Below, in pieces: positions 25,307-34,229 of a stretch of 64,000 nt of DNA. The notes under the pieces are model-generated. The model worked only from the letters and a program-made list of their open reading frames with translations, was not told the DNA's origin and searched no databases. This DNA is from Luteimonas sp. MC1572. GTDB lineage: Bacteria; Pseudomonadota; Gammaproteobacteria; Xanthomonadales; Xanthomonadaceae. Both the position numbers and the translations under genes were made by a program. Positions within the stretch are counted from its first letter, which is position 1; each line of letters begins with the position of its first letter. The DNA lies in assembly GCF_016615815.1 (NCBI RefSeq), contig NZ_CP067112.1:2356001-2420000 (forward strand), read 5' to 3'.

Positions 25307-25320
25307 CGCCTGACACGCCC

Positions 25321-26730
<1,410 letters not shown>

Positions 26731-26735
26731 CCCCG

Positions 26736-26752
26736 GGGACGCGTGGCGTCCC
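26736..26752. terminator. hairpin between convergent pilR and methyltransferase genes
   Basis: GGGACGC-gtg-GCGTCCC forms a perfect 7 bp stem with a three-base loop in the 30 bp between the two stop codons. No T tract follows on either strand, so termination efficiency is uncertain. Confidence 0.45.
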
Positions 26753-26760
26753 TGTGGCAC

Positions 26761-27492
26761 CTAGAGCCGAGCGACGCCGATCCAGCCACCCGAGAGCATC
26801 GGGCAGGCGAACTCGAGCGCGTTCACCAGTCCCTGGAACCCGCGCACCCCCAGCTTCGCCACGCCGCGGCTGCCGCTGATCATTTCCTGGAAGCGCGCGT
26901 GGTAGGGCGTGAGCGATACCAGCGCGATGTCGGCGCGCGCGAACAGGGTGCGCAGCGTCTTGTACGAATAGATCTGGAGATGATCCTGGTGCATCGACTC
27001 GCGGCCTGCCAGGCCGACGATGCCGTTGTGCCAGCAGCATGCGTTCGGGGTCGAGAACACGAAGTCCGCACCGCGCAGCGCTGCGTTCGCGCGCAGGCTG
27101 CGCAGGAAGCCTTCGGTGTCGGGCAGGTGCTCGATCAGCTCCCCGGCCACCACCAGGTCCGGGCGGCCGTGCAGCTCGACCACCGGCGCCAGGTCGAAGA
27201 TGTCGGCGTGGATGATCCGCCCCCTGGGGGCCGTGTCCATGCCTTCGGGCGGAAGGCGCTGGGAGTTGTCTATCCCGACCACCCACGCCGCCTCGCGGCA
27301 CAGCCGCGCGTGCAACCAATTGTCGTCGCCGCGCTTGGCATCGATCGCGGTCTCATCCAGGGCGCCGAGGTCGAACACGCCCTTGCCGCGGACCAGCGCC
27401 GCCAATGTCGCCAGCCGGTCCACCGGCCGCGGGACCCGCACGCGCTCCAGCGCCGTGTAATGCAGGTTGGGCAGCGGGCTGGTCGCCGTCAT
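26761..27492 (-). CDS. class I SAM-dependent methyltransferase
   Basis: The 243-residue protein has a Rossmann methyltransferase core: motif I as GVFDLGALDETAI, motif II around WVVGIDNSQRL, and DLVVAGELIEHLPDTEGFLRSL, the post-motif resembling UbiG/Methyltransf_11 proteins. The glycine pattern of motif I is weaker than usual. No membrane segment. It is the last gene of a six-gene leftward operon with two glycosyltransferases, and its start overlaps the preceding methyltransferase stop by four bases. It probably modifies a sugar or lipid made by this operon (inference). Confidence 0.8.
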   Translation of the reverse strand: MTATSPLPNLHYTALERVRVPRPVDRLATLAALVRGKGVFDLGALDETAIDAKRGDDNWLHARLCREAAWVVGIDNSQRLPPEGMDTAPRGRIIHADIFDLAPVVELHGRPDLVVAGELIEHLPDTEGFLRSLRANAALRGADFVFSTPNACCWHNGIVGLAGRESMHQDHLQIYSYKTLRTLFARADIALVSLTPYHARFQEMISGSRGVAKLGVRGFQGLVNALEFACPMLSGGWIGVARL

Positions 27493-28148
27493 GCCGGCAC
27501 TTCCTGCGCCTGGAGGTCCAGGCGCACCAGGTAGTTGGGCGGGTCAACCCTGTGCAGGCCGATCTCGCCCGCCGCGCCGGGCGCAAGTTCGGCCCCGGCG
27601 AGGGCGAGCAACTCCGCCAGCGACACCAGCGTCACCCCGCGGTCGCCGCTGACGTACTTGTCGCAGACCAGGCTCAACCAGGCGACCGGGTGCCCGGGCT
27701 CGATGTCCTTGACGAAGAGTGCACCGGACGGCCGGAGCGCATCGCGGATCGATCGCAGGAACTGCGCCCGGTACCCGACAGGCAGGTGGTGCATCACGTC
27801 ACTGACCAGTGCCGCGTCGTAGGGCGCGTCCAGCTGCCCGAGATGCGCTTCGATGGACGTGCCCGGCAGCCGCCGCACGCGCTCAAGATGGACCGGCTCG
27901 ACGAACTTGCCCACGCTGCCAGCGATATCGACCATCGTGACCCGCACGTCCGGGCGTGCCGCCAGCAGGTGGTTGAGCAGTTCGCCGTCGCCCCCGCCGA
28001 TGTCGAGCAGATGCGCGTCGACCGGCAGCGCCCCCGCAACCAGTGCAGCGACCTTGTGCAGGTCGACGAAGACCCGCCGGTAGGCCGCGGCCGCCTTTCG
28101 CTCCAGGCCTGCCGGCATCAGCTTGCGGACCGCGGGACCGATCTTCAT
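27489..28148 (-). CDS. class I SAM-dependent methyltransferase
   Basis: The 219-residue protein has motif I HLLDIGGGDGELLNHLLAA near residue 47, an acidic motif II VTMVDIAGS and DAALVSDVMHHLP, all typical of small-molecule methyltransferases. The C-terminal part (FVKDIEPGHPVAWLSLVCDK) is unlike standard families and may hold the acceptor site. Its start overlaps the DUF2304 stop and its stop overlaps the next methyltransferase start, each by four bases. Two different methyltransferases in one operon suggest two methylations on a glycan or lipid-linked sugar. Confidence 0.8.
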   Translation of the reverse strand: MKIGPAVRKLMPAGLERKAAAAYRRVFVDLHKVAALVAGALPVDAHLLDIGGGDGELLNHLLAARPDVRVTMVDIAGSVGKFVEPVHLERVRRLPGTSIEAHLGQLDAPYDAALVSDVMHHLPVGYRAQFLRSIRDALRPSGALFVKDIEPGHPVAWLSLVCDKYVSGDRGVTLVSLAELLALAGAELAPGAAGEIGLHRVDPPNYLVRLDLQAQEVPA

Positions 28149-28492
28149 CGCGCGTCCTCCTGGTCGCCGTCCCTCGCCGGCCTGGCCGGATGCGCCAGCG
28201 CAAACGCCCGGGCGAGGTCGGTCAGGGTCTCCTGCAGCCCCTTGATGCGCAGCACCAGGCTGATGATCAGCACGAAGCTGATCGCGGCATAGATGTACAG
28301 CACCAGGTCCGCGCCACGACCCACGCCGAGCGCATGGGCCACCCGGGTCGAGGCGCTCTGCTCCCACACGAAGTAGATGCCGGTGGCGGTCAGCAGCACG
28401 ATGGCGGTGCACAGGATCCGCGACTGCTTCCACTCGCGCAGCGCGAACGCGATGCCCACCGACAGCAGCGCGGTCAGGATGATCTCGATCAT
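28145..28492 (-). CDS. DUF2304-family small membrane protein
   Basis: The 115-residue protein has three hydrophobic helices (MIEIILTALLSVGIAFAL; ILCTAIVLLTATGIYFVW; LVLYIYAAISFVLIISLVL), an amphipathic KGLQETLTDLARAFAL stretch and a charged tail. This pattern is that of DUF2304 proteins, which recur beside DPM1-like glycosyltransferases, as here. They are thought to help the glycosyltransferase act at the membrane; no biochemical function is established. ATG 28492 overlaps the glycosyltransferase stop by four bases; an ATG at 28504 is also in frame. Confidence 0.75.
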   Translation of the reverse strand: MIEIILTALLSVGIAFALREWKQSRILCTAIVLLTATGIYFVWEQSASTRVAHALGVGRGADLVLYIYAAISFVLIISLVLRIKGLQETLTDLARAFALAHPARPARDGDQEDAR

Positions 28493-29229
28493 TTGCGGAT
28501 CCATTGGGTCAAGAGATCAAGCAGGATGTTCAGGGATTCGGAGTTGCCCTGCCCTTTCCGCTTTGAATAGTCGGTGTAGCGGATGGTCACCGGCACCTCC
28601 ACGAAGGCCAGGCGCCGTTGCCCGATCTGCTCGAGGATCTCCGACGCGTGCGCCATCCGGTTCTGGCGGATGCGCAGCTGGCGCGCGGCATCCGCGGTAA
28701 ACGCCCGGAATCCGTTGTGGCTGTCGCTGAGCTTCAGCCCCGTGGTCAGCCGGGTGAAGGCGATCGCCAGCTTGAGCACCACCCGACGCAGGCGCGGCAT
28801 GCCCACGGTCGTGCCCTTGAACCGGCTGCCCAGGGCCACGTCGACCTTCGAGTCGCGCAGTGCCGCGAGCATCCGGTCGATCTCGGCAGCCTCGTGCTGG
28901 CCGTCGGCGTCGAACATCACGATGTAGCGCGCGCCCTCCGCCAGCGCATGGCTGATACCGGTCTGCAGCGCCGCGCCCTGGCCCAGGTTCACCGGATGCC
29001 TCAGCACGACAGCCCCGGCCAGGCGCGCCTGTTCCCCGGTGTCGTCGGCCGACGCGTCATCCACCACCACCACGCCGTCCACATGCGCCAGCGCACCACG
29101 CACTACGGGCCCGATGCTGGTCGACTCGTTGTAGGCCGGCACCACGACCCAGGCCCCGGCATTGGGGCGCGCGGTGCCGGGCACGCCCTCGGCAAGCTGC
29201 ATCGACATCGACTTTTCCTTCATGGCCAT
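28489..29229 (-). CDS. family 2 glycosyltransferase, DPM1/DPG-synthase-like
   Basis: The 246-residue GT-A enzyme has N-terminal WVVVPAYNESTSIGPVV, VVVVDDASADDTGE and the metal-binding segment VMFDADGQHEA. GMPRLRRVVLK and SHNGFRAFTADA are typical of polyprenyl-phosphate mannose/glucose synthases. Such enzymes load a single sugar onto undecaprenyl phosphate. There is no C-terminal membrane domain, and the neighbouring DUF2304 protein may supply membrane anchoring. Upstream in-frame sequence to 29412 overlaps another glycosyltransferase gene and was excluded. Confidence 0.87.
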   Translation of the reverse strand: MAMKEKSMSMQLAEGVPGTARPNAGAWVVVPAYNESTSIGPVVRGALAHVDGVVVVDDASADDTGEQARLAGAVVLRHPVNLGQGAALQTGISHALAEGARYIVMFDADGQHEAAEIDRMLAALRDSKVDVALGSRFKGTTVGMPRLRRVVLKLAIAFTRLTTGLKLSDSHNGFRAFTADAARQLRIRQNRMAHASEILEQIGQRRLAFVEVPVTIRYTDYSKRKGQGNSESLNILLDLLTQWIRK

Positions 29230-29239
29230 GACCGTTCGC

Positions 29240-30049
29240 CTAGGACCGCGCGGAGCGGCCAGGCTCGGCCGCGGCATTGCTGGCGTAGGCCAGAGCATAG
29301 GCACGGGCAATACCGCCGGCAATCCACGCCGGCCACAGGCGGCGCAGCAGTTGCAAGTCCTCGGCGGCGCGGTGGCCGCTGCCGATGGTGCTGGAGGTCT
29401 CGCTGCCCGCATGGATGCGGTGCGTCATCAGCGGCTCGCGCAAGTACACGAAGCTGCCGTCCAGCTGGCAGAGGTCAAGCCACGCCGCCCAGTCCATGTT
29501 GGTGCGCATCGACTCGTCGAAGCGCAGCCCCGTGCGTGCACGGTGCATGGTCACCGCAGGGCACGGGATCGCATTGCCGAAGCGCAGGCTGTTGGTCCGC
29601 GCGCTGCGCGAGCGCACGCACTCGCGGCCCAGGAACCCGAGCTCGAGCAGGGCGCGCTTGATCGCCGGCAGGCCACCGCGGCGCAGCTTGCCATCCAGCA
29701 GCTCGGCGTAGCCGGTGAACACGATCAGCGCGTCGCGATGGCGCGCGGCCGCGTCCAGCACTGCCGCGCTGAAGCCCGGGTCGTAGGTATCGTCCTGGTG
29801 TGCGAGCGTCACCCAGTCGGCGTCCGCGTGCTCAAGGGCGGCGTTCCAGTCGCGCCCGATTCCCGCGTTGGGTCCGTGCACCACCAGCCGTGCGCCGTAG
29901 CGCGCCGCGATCGCCTCCAGCCCGTCGAACGGCGTCGACGTGGTCACCACCAGGCTTGAGGGCCGCGCCTGCCCCGCCAGCGAAGCCAGGCAATCGTCCA
30001 GATAAGGGGAGTGGCCGTAGGCCGGCACCACGAAGCAGTGCCCGGCCAT
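29240..30049 (-). CDS. family 2 glycosyltransferase
   Basis: The 269-residue protein has the GT-A start FVVPAYGHSPYLDDCLASL, the nucleotide-sugar segment VVHGPNAGIGRDWNAALEHA and a metal site HQDDTYDPGF, followed by a C-terminal region with MNFDE-like FDESMRTNMDWAAWL. No membrane segments. It differs clearly from the DPM1-like enzyme downstream, so the operon holds two glycosyl transfer steps. Its start codon shares one base with the stop of the EmrE-like gene. The acceptor is unknown; a surface glycan or pilin glycan is suggested by the locus. Confidence 0.82.
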   Translation of the reverse strand: MAGHCFVVPAYGHSPYLDDCLASLAGQARPSSLVVTTSTPFDGLEAIAARYGARLVVHGPNAGIGRDWNAALEHADADWVTLAHQDDTYDPGFSAAVLDAAARHRDALIVFTGYAELLDGKLRRGGLPAIKRALLELGFLGRECVRSRSARTNSLRFGNAIPCPAVTMHRARTGLRFDESMRTNMDWAAWLDLCQLDGSFVYLREPLMTHRIHAGSETSSTIGSGHRAAEDLQLLRRLWPAWIAGGIARAYALAYASNAAAEPGRSARS

Positions 30050-30432
30050 CAGGCTGCCGCTTGCCCGAGCTTGGACACCATCAACACCCCGCAGGAGATC
30101 AGCATCAGGCCGGCCCACTGGACAGGCGCCAGGCGCTCACCGTGCAGCAGCCAGGCCACCAACGCCATCAGGATGTAGAGCGATGCTCCCGCCAGCGCAA
30201 AGGCCACGCCCAGCTTCAGCTTGCTGATCACCACCACCCAGACGATGAACCCGACGCCCTGGATCACGACCGCCGCCCACACCAGCGGCGACATGAACGT
30301 CACCATCAGCCATTGCAGGCCGCTGACCCCTGGCACCCGCTCCGCCACTTCGGTGACCGCGCGCTTCAGCAGGAGCTGGCCGCTGATCGTGGTGCAGGTG
30401 ACAAAGAGGATCATGAGGAAGGCGCGGACCAT
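30049..30432 (-). CDS. EmrE/ArnE-like four-helix membrane protein
   Basis: The 127-residue protein has four predicted helices (FLMILFVTCTTISGQLLL; WLMVTFMSPLVWAAVVIQGVGFIVWVVV; LGVAFALAGASLYILMALVAWLL; WAGLMLISCGVLMVS). Its size and topology place it in the drug/metabolite transporter superfamily, near small multidrug resistance and ArnE/ArnF-type flippase subunits. First gene of the leftward glycosyltransferase operon, so flipping or export of a lipid-linked sugar is more likely than drug efflux. The start is uncertain: ATG 30432 has GGAAG nearby, and ATGs at 30462/30465 are possible. It is divergent from the pilin accessory gene; the 153 bp between shows no clear promoter. Confidence 0.75.
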   Translation of the reverse strand: MVRAFLMILFVTCTTISGQLLLKRAVTEVAERVPGVSGLQWLMVTFMSPLVWAAVVIQGVGFIVWVVVISKLKLGVAFALAGASLYILMALVAWLLHGERLAPVQWAGLMLISCGVLMVSKLGQAAA

Positions 30433-30585
30433 GGGGCTTCCGGGGGTGGCGGGAGGCGGCATCATACCGGTTCACCAACCCCGGAGACCCGTCGACTGGC
30501 CACGTCCAGCGGTCGGATGGGGGCCACCTTGCAGCGAACCTGCACGCCGGGAACAATCCGGCCCTCTCCATCGCAGCCGCATCCC

Positions 30586-31278
30586 ATGACCCGCTGGAAA
30601 GCCGCCGGAAGCCACCTCGCCCTCAGTCTCTTGGTGATCGGCGGCATCGCCATCACTGCGTTCCTGCTCTGGTATCCGCACGGCCTGTACAAGGTGGCGG
30701 GGCTGGATCGCATCCTGCTGGTGATGCTGGGGATCGACCTGACGGCTGGGCCGCTGCTGACGCTGATCCTTTACAAACCGGGCAAGTGGGGGCTGAAGTT
30801 CGATCTGATCATGGTTGCGATCGCGCAGCTGGCCTTCCTCGGCTACGGCCTGCACACCCTCTGGGGCGGCCGCCCGGTGTTCCTTGTCGGTACTCCAGAG
30901 ACGTTCACCGTGGTGTTCGCAAACGAGATCGCCGACGAGGACCTCGCCAAGGCCTCACGCCCCGAGTGGCGGCGCCTGTCGTGGACCGGACCCGTGCTGG
31001 TTGGTACACGCATGCCCACGGAGCCCGAACAGCGACATGCGGTGATCGAGGAATTCATGGCGGGTGGCGCAGGGATCGAGCGCACCCCGAAGTACTACAT
31101 GCCCTTCAAGGACGTCGCTGGGCAAATTCTCGAGGCCGCAGAGCGCGCACCAGGTGCTGTGGACCCGGCGCGCCTCATGCCCGTCGTCTCCCGACGTGGC
31201 GAAGGCCAGTTGTTGATCGACCCATCCACCGCGCTTCCCGACTGGGTTGTGACCCGGGACAACGGCAAGTCGCGCTGA
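30586..31278 (+). CDS. TfpX/TfpZ-like type IV pilin accessory protein
   Basis: The 230-residue membrane protein starts TRWKAAGSHLALSLLVIGG, has about four helices in the first 90 residues (GIAITAFLLWYPHGLYKVAG; LVMLGIDLTAGPLLTLILY; DLIMVAIAQLAFLGYGLHTL) and a soluble C-terminal half. The WYP-near-helix-1 motif and GPLLTL segment are characteristic of TfpX/TfpZ accessory proteins, which sit beside pilin genes in Xanthomonadales and some Pseudomonas and help assemble particular pilins. Position 380 bp upstream of pilA supports this. The 31279-31658 gap holds the pilA regulatory region. Confidence 0.8.
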   Translation: MTRWKAAGSHLALSLLVIGGIAITAFLLWYPHGLYKVAGLDRILLVMLGIDLTAGPLLTLILYKPGKWGLKFDLIMVAIAQLAFLGYGLHTLWGGRPVFLVGTPETFTVVFANEIADEDLAKASRPEWRRLSWTGPVLVGTRMPTEPEQRHAVIEEFMAGGAGIERTPKYYMPFKDVAGQILEAAERAPGAVDPARLMPVVSRRGEGQLLIDPSTALPDWVVTRDNGKSR

Positions 31279-31425
31279 ACAACGGCAGCTGCCGTCATCC
31301 AGCGTCACTCCTCTGGACTTGCCTTGCGCGACCTTGATTTGCGCACTGACGGCCGTGCCGACTGACGCAGCGCGTCCACGTCACGGAAAAACCGTGCGCG
31401 CCGACACACGCAATGTGACGCTATT

Positions 31426-31450
31426 TGTCAGTCACGTTTCGTACATGACA
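31426..31450. promoter_or_regulatory. TGTCA/TGACA pair upstream of pilA, candidate PilR site
   Basis: TGTCA at 31426-31430 and its reverse complement TGACA at 31446-31450 lie 20 bp apart, two helical turns. Together they are about 110-140 bp upstream of the expected pilA transcription start. PilR of Pseudomonas binds TGTC-type repeats at such distances. A CACGG-aaaaa-CCGTG hairpin lies at 31382-31396. Confidence 0.45.
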
Positions 31451-31537
31451 GACCACGTCACTTCATGCCCCTCACATTCACCTGCTATCCGTGATTGCGA
31501 TTGCAGATCGCAAACTTCCCGGATCGGCCAGCAGCAT

Positions 31538-31552
31538 TGGCACGGCTTGTGC
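31538..31552 (+). promoter_or_regulatory. sigma54 promoter of pilA
   Basis: TGGCACGGCTTGTGC matches the -24/-12 consensus TGGCACG-N4-TTGC, with GG and GC exactly 12 bp apart. Transcription should start near 31564, where a 14 bp perfect palindrome GCTGCACGTGCAGC (31563-31576) would fold at the 5' end of the mRNA. The leader to the pilA ATG is then about 95 bases. Confidence 0.8.
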
Positions 31553-31658
31553 GTATGATCCTGCTGCACGTGCAGCGTGACGCACGGCAAGCACGGTTCC
31601 GGAACCACTGCCGGCACTGCAGCACGTGAAGCAAACTCACACCTCTAGGGGATACACC

Positions 31659-32093
31659 ATGAAGAAGATCCAGAAGGGCTTTACCCTCATCGAACTGATG
31701 ATCGTGATCGCGATCCTCGGCATCCTCGTTGCCATCGCGCTGCCGGCGTACCAGGACTACAGCATCCGCGCCCGCGTTTCGGAAGGCGTTGCCCAGGCCG
31801 CTCCGGCGAAGCTTGCTGTTGCCGAAACTGCCTCCGCACGCGGCATCCTTGCAACTGCTGTGACCGACGCTTCGGCTGCCGGTTTCAGCTTTGCCGCTAA
31901 CGCAACCGACTACGTGGCCAGCATTGGCGTCGCGAGCGGCGTTATCACCGTGACCACGAAGGCGACGGGCGCCACCGTGCAGCCGATTCTGACCCTCAGC
32001 CCCAGCCAGGCAGCCGTCGACCAGCCGGTCAACTGGGTCTGCGCCTTCACCGCTGGCGAGGCGCGTCACGTGCCGGCCGAGTGCCGCCCGTAA
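31659..32093 (+). CDS. pilA: major type IV pilin PilA
   Basis: The 144-residue prepilin has a short leader MKKIQKG followed by [27 protein letters not shown]. PilD would cut after Gly7 and methylate Phe1. The conserved Glu5 and hydrophobic alpha1 helix are intact. Two Cys residues near the end ([16 protein letters not shown]) would make the D-region disulfide. The central part is rich in Ala/Thr/Ser, possible O-glycosylation sites. ATG 31659 has GGGG upstream and fits the processing site; an in-frame ATG at 31626 would give an overlong leader. A strong terminator follows immediately. Confidence 0.96.
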   Translation: MKKIQKGFTLIELMIVIAILGILVAIALPAYQDYSIRARVSEGVAQAAPAKLAVAETASARGILATAVTDASAAGFSFAANATDYVASIGVASGVITVTTKATGATVQPILTLSPSQAAVDQPVNWVCAFTAGEARHVPAECRP

Positions 32094-32120
32094 TCCAGGG
32101 TTCGCTACAGCTGCTCTTCA

Positions 32121-32148
32121 AACCCTGGCTTCGGCCAGGGTTTTTTTT
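32121..32148 (+). terminator. intrinsic terminator after pilA
   Basis: AACCCTGGC-ttcg-GCCAGGGTT is a perfect stem with a stable tetraloop, followed by a run of eight T including the stem end. It separates the highly expressed pilA from downstream genes. Confidence 0.93.
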
Positions 32149-32197
32149 GGCGGGTTGGTCGCCAACCGCTTATCGTACTAGCGTGAGGAAGCCGCGC

Positions 32198-34111
32198 ATG
32201 CGCCCATTGATATTGCTTGGCCTGGCTTGCGTCGCCACCGTGGTCTTGTACTGGCTCGGTCTTTATGGCCCATTCCTGCTCGATGACCATGTCGTGCTCT
32301 CACCCGTGGAAGCCTGGCACGCCGGCCAGCAGGGCTGGCTGGCAACATTGCTGCCCAACCCGGCATCGGTAATCAATTCGCGACCCGTGGCAATGGCCAG
32401 CTTCATGTTGACCACCTCGCTGGGTGGCGTCGGCCCGTTTTCCTACAAGCTGGGCAACGTCGTTGTCCATCTGCTTTGCGGAATATTGGGTTGGTGGCTG
32501 CTACGTCGCGTCCTGCGCCTTGATCCTCGGCTTGCTGCTCACGCCGATGTCCTGGCGTTGGCCGCCACCGCTCTCTGGTTGCTGCATCCGCTGCACGTGA
32601 GCACCGTCTTGTACGCAGTGCAACGGATGGCGCAACTGGCCGCGTTCTTCTCCTTGGCAGCGGTGGCCATCTATCTCGTCGCCCGCCAGCAATTGGCAGC
32701 AGGCCGTGTCCGCACCGCTTCCCTGCACCTGTTCCTGACGTTCCCGCTTCTGCTGGCGCTTGGCATCCTGAGCAAGCAGAACGCCGCTATCGCCGGGTTC
32801 TTGTGCCTGGTTCTCGAACTGGCGTACTTCCAACGACCTGCGCGAGACCCGCGACTGGTGTGGGGTTTCTTCGGCTTGTTCGTAGCACTGCCCGTGATGG
32901 CTGTACTCGGACTGCTGGCGTTCGCGCCGGACCGCTTGCTGGCAGGTTACGCCGAGTGGAACTTCACGCTGTGGCAGCGCCTGATGACCCAAGCGCGTGC
33001 CATGATCGACTACATCGGCATGTGGTTCTTGCCACGAGGCCCGCAAATGGGGCTGTACACCGATGGTTACCCGGTTTCCAGCGGACTACTGTCACCGCCA
33101 ACAACGCTCTTGGCCATTGTCGCCCTTGTCACGTTGTCCCTGTTCGCCATTGCCATCCGCAAGCGTGCGCCGGCGGTATTCGCGGGATGGTTCTTCTTCC
33201 TAGTCGCGCACTCGGTGGAATCCAGCTTCCTGCCGCTCGAGATGTACTACGAGCACCGGAACTACCTGCCGGCTTTCGGGTTGCTGCTCATGGCGTTCGG
33301 ACTGCTCGGGCTGATCCCCGATACCACATGGTCGCGCATGGCCAACCCCCGACGGCTCGGCATCGTGGCCGTTTCCGCCCTCACCCTCACCCTCGCGTTC
33401 GCCACCTTCGGACGAGTCTTGGTCTGGCAGCAGGGTGAAACCATCGTCGCGCAGGGCCTGTACCACCACCCTGAATCACTGCGCGCCCGCCTCGATGCAG
33501 CAACAATTTCGTTCTGGAACAAAGATTACGCATCAGCCGTGGAGGTCACCAGACCGTTGCTGACCAGCGCCGAGCCTGAGGAACGCGCGATAGGTAATCT
33601 CCAGATGGTTGTCATTGGTTGCCTAGACGGAAAAGGTGCAGACCCGAAGCATCTTGAAGCGGCAACCGAAGGGCATCGCTCGCGCGTGACCATCGCCGAA
33701 TTGCAGATGGCACGACTACTTGTGAACGTTACACAAACCCACACGTGTGGAGCCGTAACTCCAGGGATGATCGGATCTACGCTCGCAGCACTGGTGGATA
33801 GTGCTGACGGGCAGCCAGAAACCGCACCCGCCAAGTTTTCCACCAGAACTATCGCGGCCCGCATGCACGCCCGGGGCGGGGAATGGAAGGAAGCCGAGCA
33901 CCACGCCGAGATAGTGTGGAACGCGACTCGCTATCTACCATTGGCGGCGCTGTTGGCGCGCATCTATATCGACAACGGAAAGTTCGAACAAGCAGAAGAG
34001 CTGCTAGGCGAACTCAAGCGGCGAGCACGTCCGTTTGACACCCCGGCCCAAGATGAGATCTCACGCGTACAGGCGATGCTCGACGATCGCAGGTCAAAGG
34101 CCGGGCGGTGA
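32198..34111 (+). CDS. polytopic GT-C-like protein with C-terminal repeats, candidate pilin glycosyltransferase
   Basis: The 637-residue protein has roughly ten to twelve transmembrane helices in the first 430 residues and a soluble, TPR-like C-terminus (DYASAVEVTRPLL; GKFEQAEELLGELKRRA). An acidic DD pair (FLLDDHVVL, near residue 27) in the first periplasmic loop, LHPLHVSTVLYAVQRM near 130 and YEHRNYLPAFG near 350 are the layout of TMTC/PMT-type and Wzy/PglL-like GT-C enzymes. It sits between pilA and pilB on the same strand, so transfer of a glycan to pilin is the leading hypothesis, not proven. The sequence is visibly less GC-rich than its neighbours. GAGGA precedes ATG 32198. Confidence 0.7.
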   Translation: MRPLILLGLACVATVVLYWLGLYGPFLLDDHVVLSPVEAWHAGQQGWLATLLPNPASVINSRPVAMASFMLTTSLGGVGPFSYKLGNVVVHLLCGILGWWLLRRVLRLDPRLAAHADVLALAATALWLLHPLHVSTVLYAVQRMAQLAAFFSLAAVAIYLVARQQLAAGRVRTASLHLFLTFPLLLALGILSKQNAAIAGFLCLVLELAYFQRPARDPRLVWGFFGLFVALPVMAVLGLLAFAPDRLLAGYAEWNFTLWQRLMTQARAMIDYIGMWFLPRGPQMGLYTDGYPVSSGLLSPPTTLLAIVALVTLSLFAIAIRKRAPAVFAGWFFFLVAHSVESSFLPLEMYYEHRNYLPAFGLLLMAFGLLGLIPDTTWSRMANPRRLGIVAVSALTLTLAFATFGRVLVWQQGETIVAQGLYHHPESLRARLDAATISFWNKDYASAVEVTRPLLTSAEPEERAIGNLQMVVIGCLDGKGADPKHLEAATEGHRSRVTIAELQMARLLVNVTQTHTCGAVTPGMIGSTLAALVDSADGQPETAPAKFSTRTIAARMHARGGEWKEAEHHAEIVWNATRYLPLAALLARIYIDNGKFEQAEELLGELKRRARPFDTPAQDEISRVQAMLDDRRSKAGR

Positions 34112-34179
34112 CAGTTCCGTGCCAATGCAGGACAAGACCGTTAGCAGAATTGCATCTGCTGGACAAACCGCAAGGCCCA

Positions 34180-34195
34180 CGGCACGCTTCGTGCA
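34180..34195 (+). promoter_or_regulatory. sigma54-like promoter of pilB
   Basis: CGGCACGCTTCGTGCA keeps the GG and GC doublets 12 bp apart and matches TGGCACG-N4-TTGCA at all but two of the fixed positions. It ends 34 bp before the pilB start codon, leaving a leader of about 20-25 bases with ribosome site GGAAGGAAA. Confidence 0.65.
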
Positions 34196-34229
34196 TCGAT
34201 TTCGGCCTACATGTCGGAAGGAAACCTAA

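Noticed and set aside
25258..25320. TTGACA upstream of pilR as a sigma70 promoter
   Set aside because: No -10-like hexamer occurs at 16-18 bp spacing; pilR is more simply co-transcribed with pilS.
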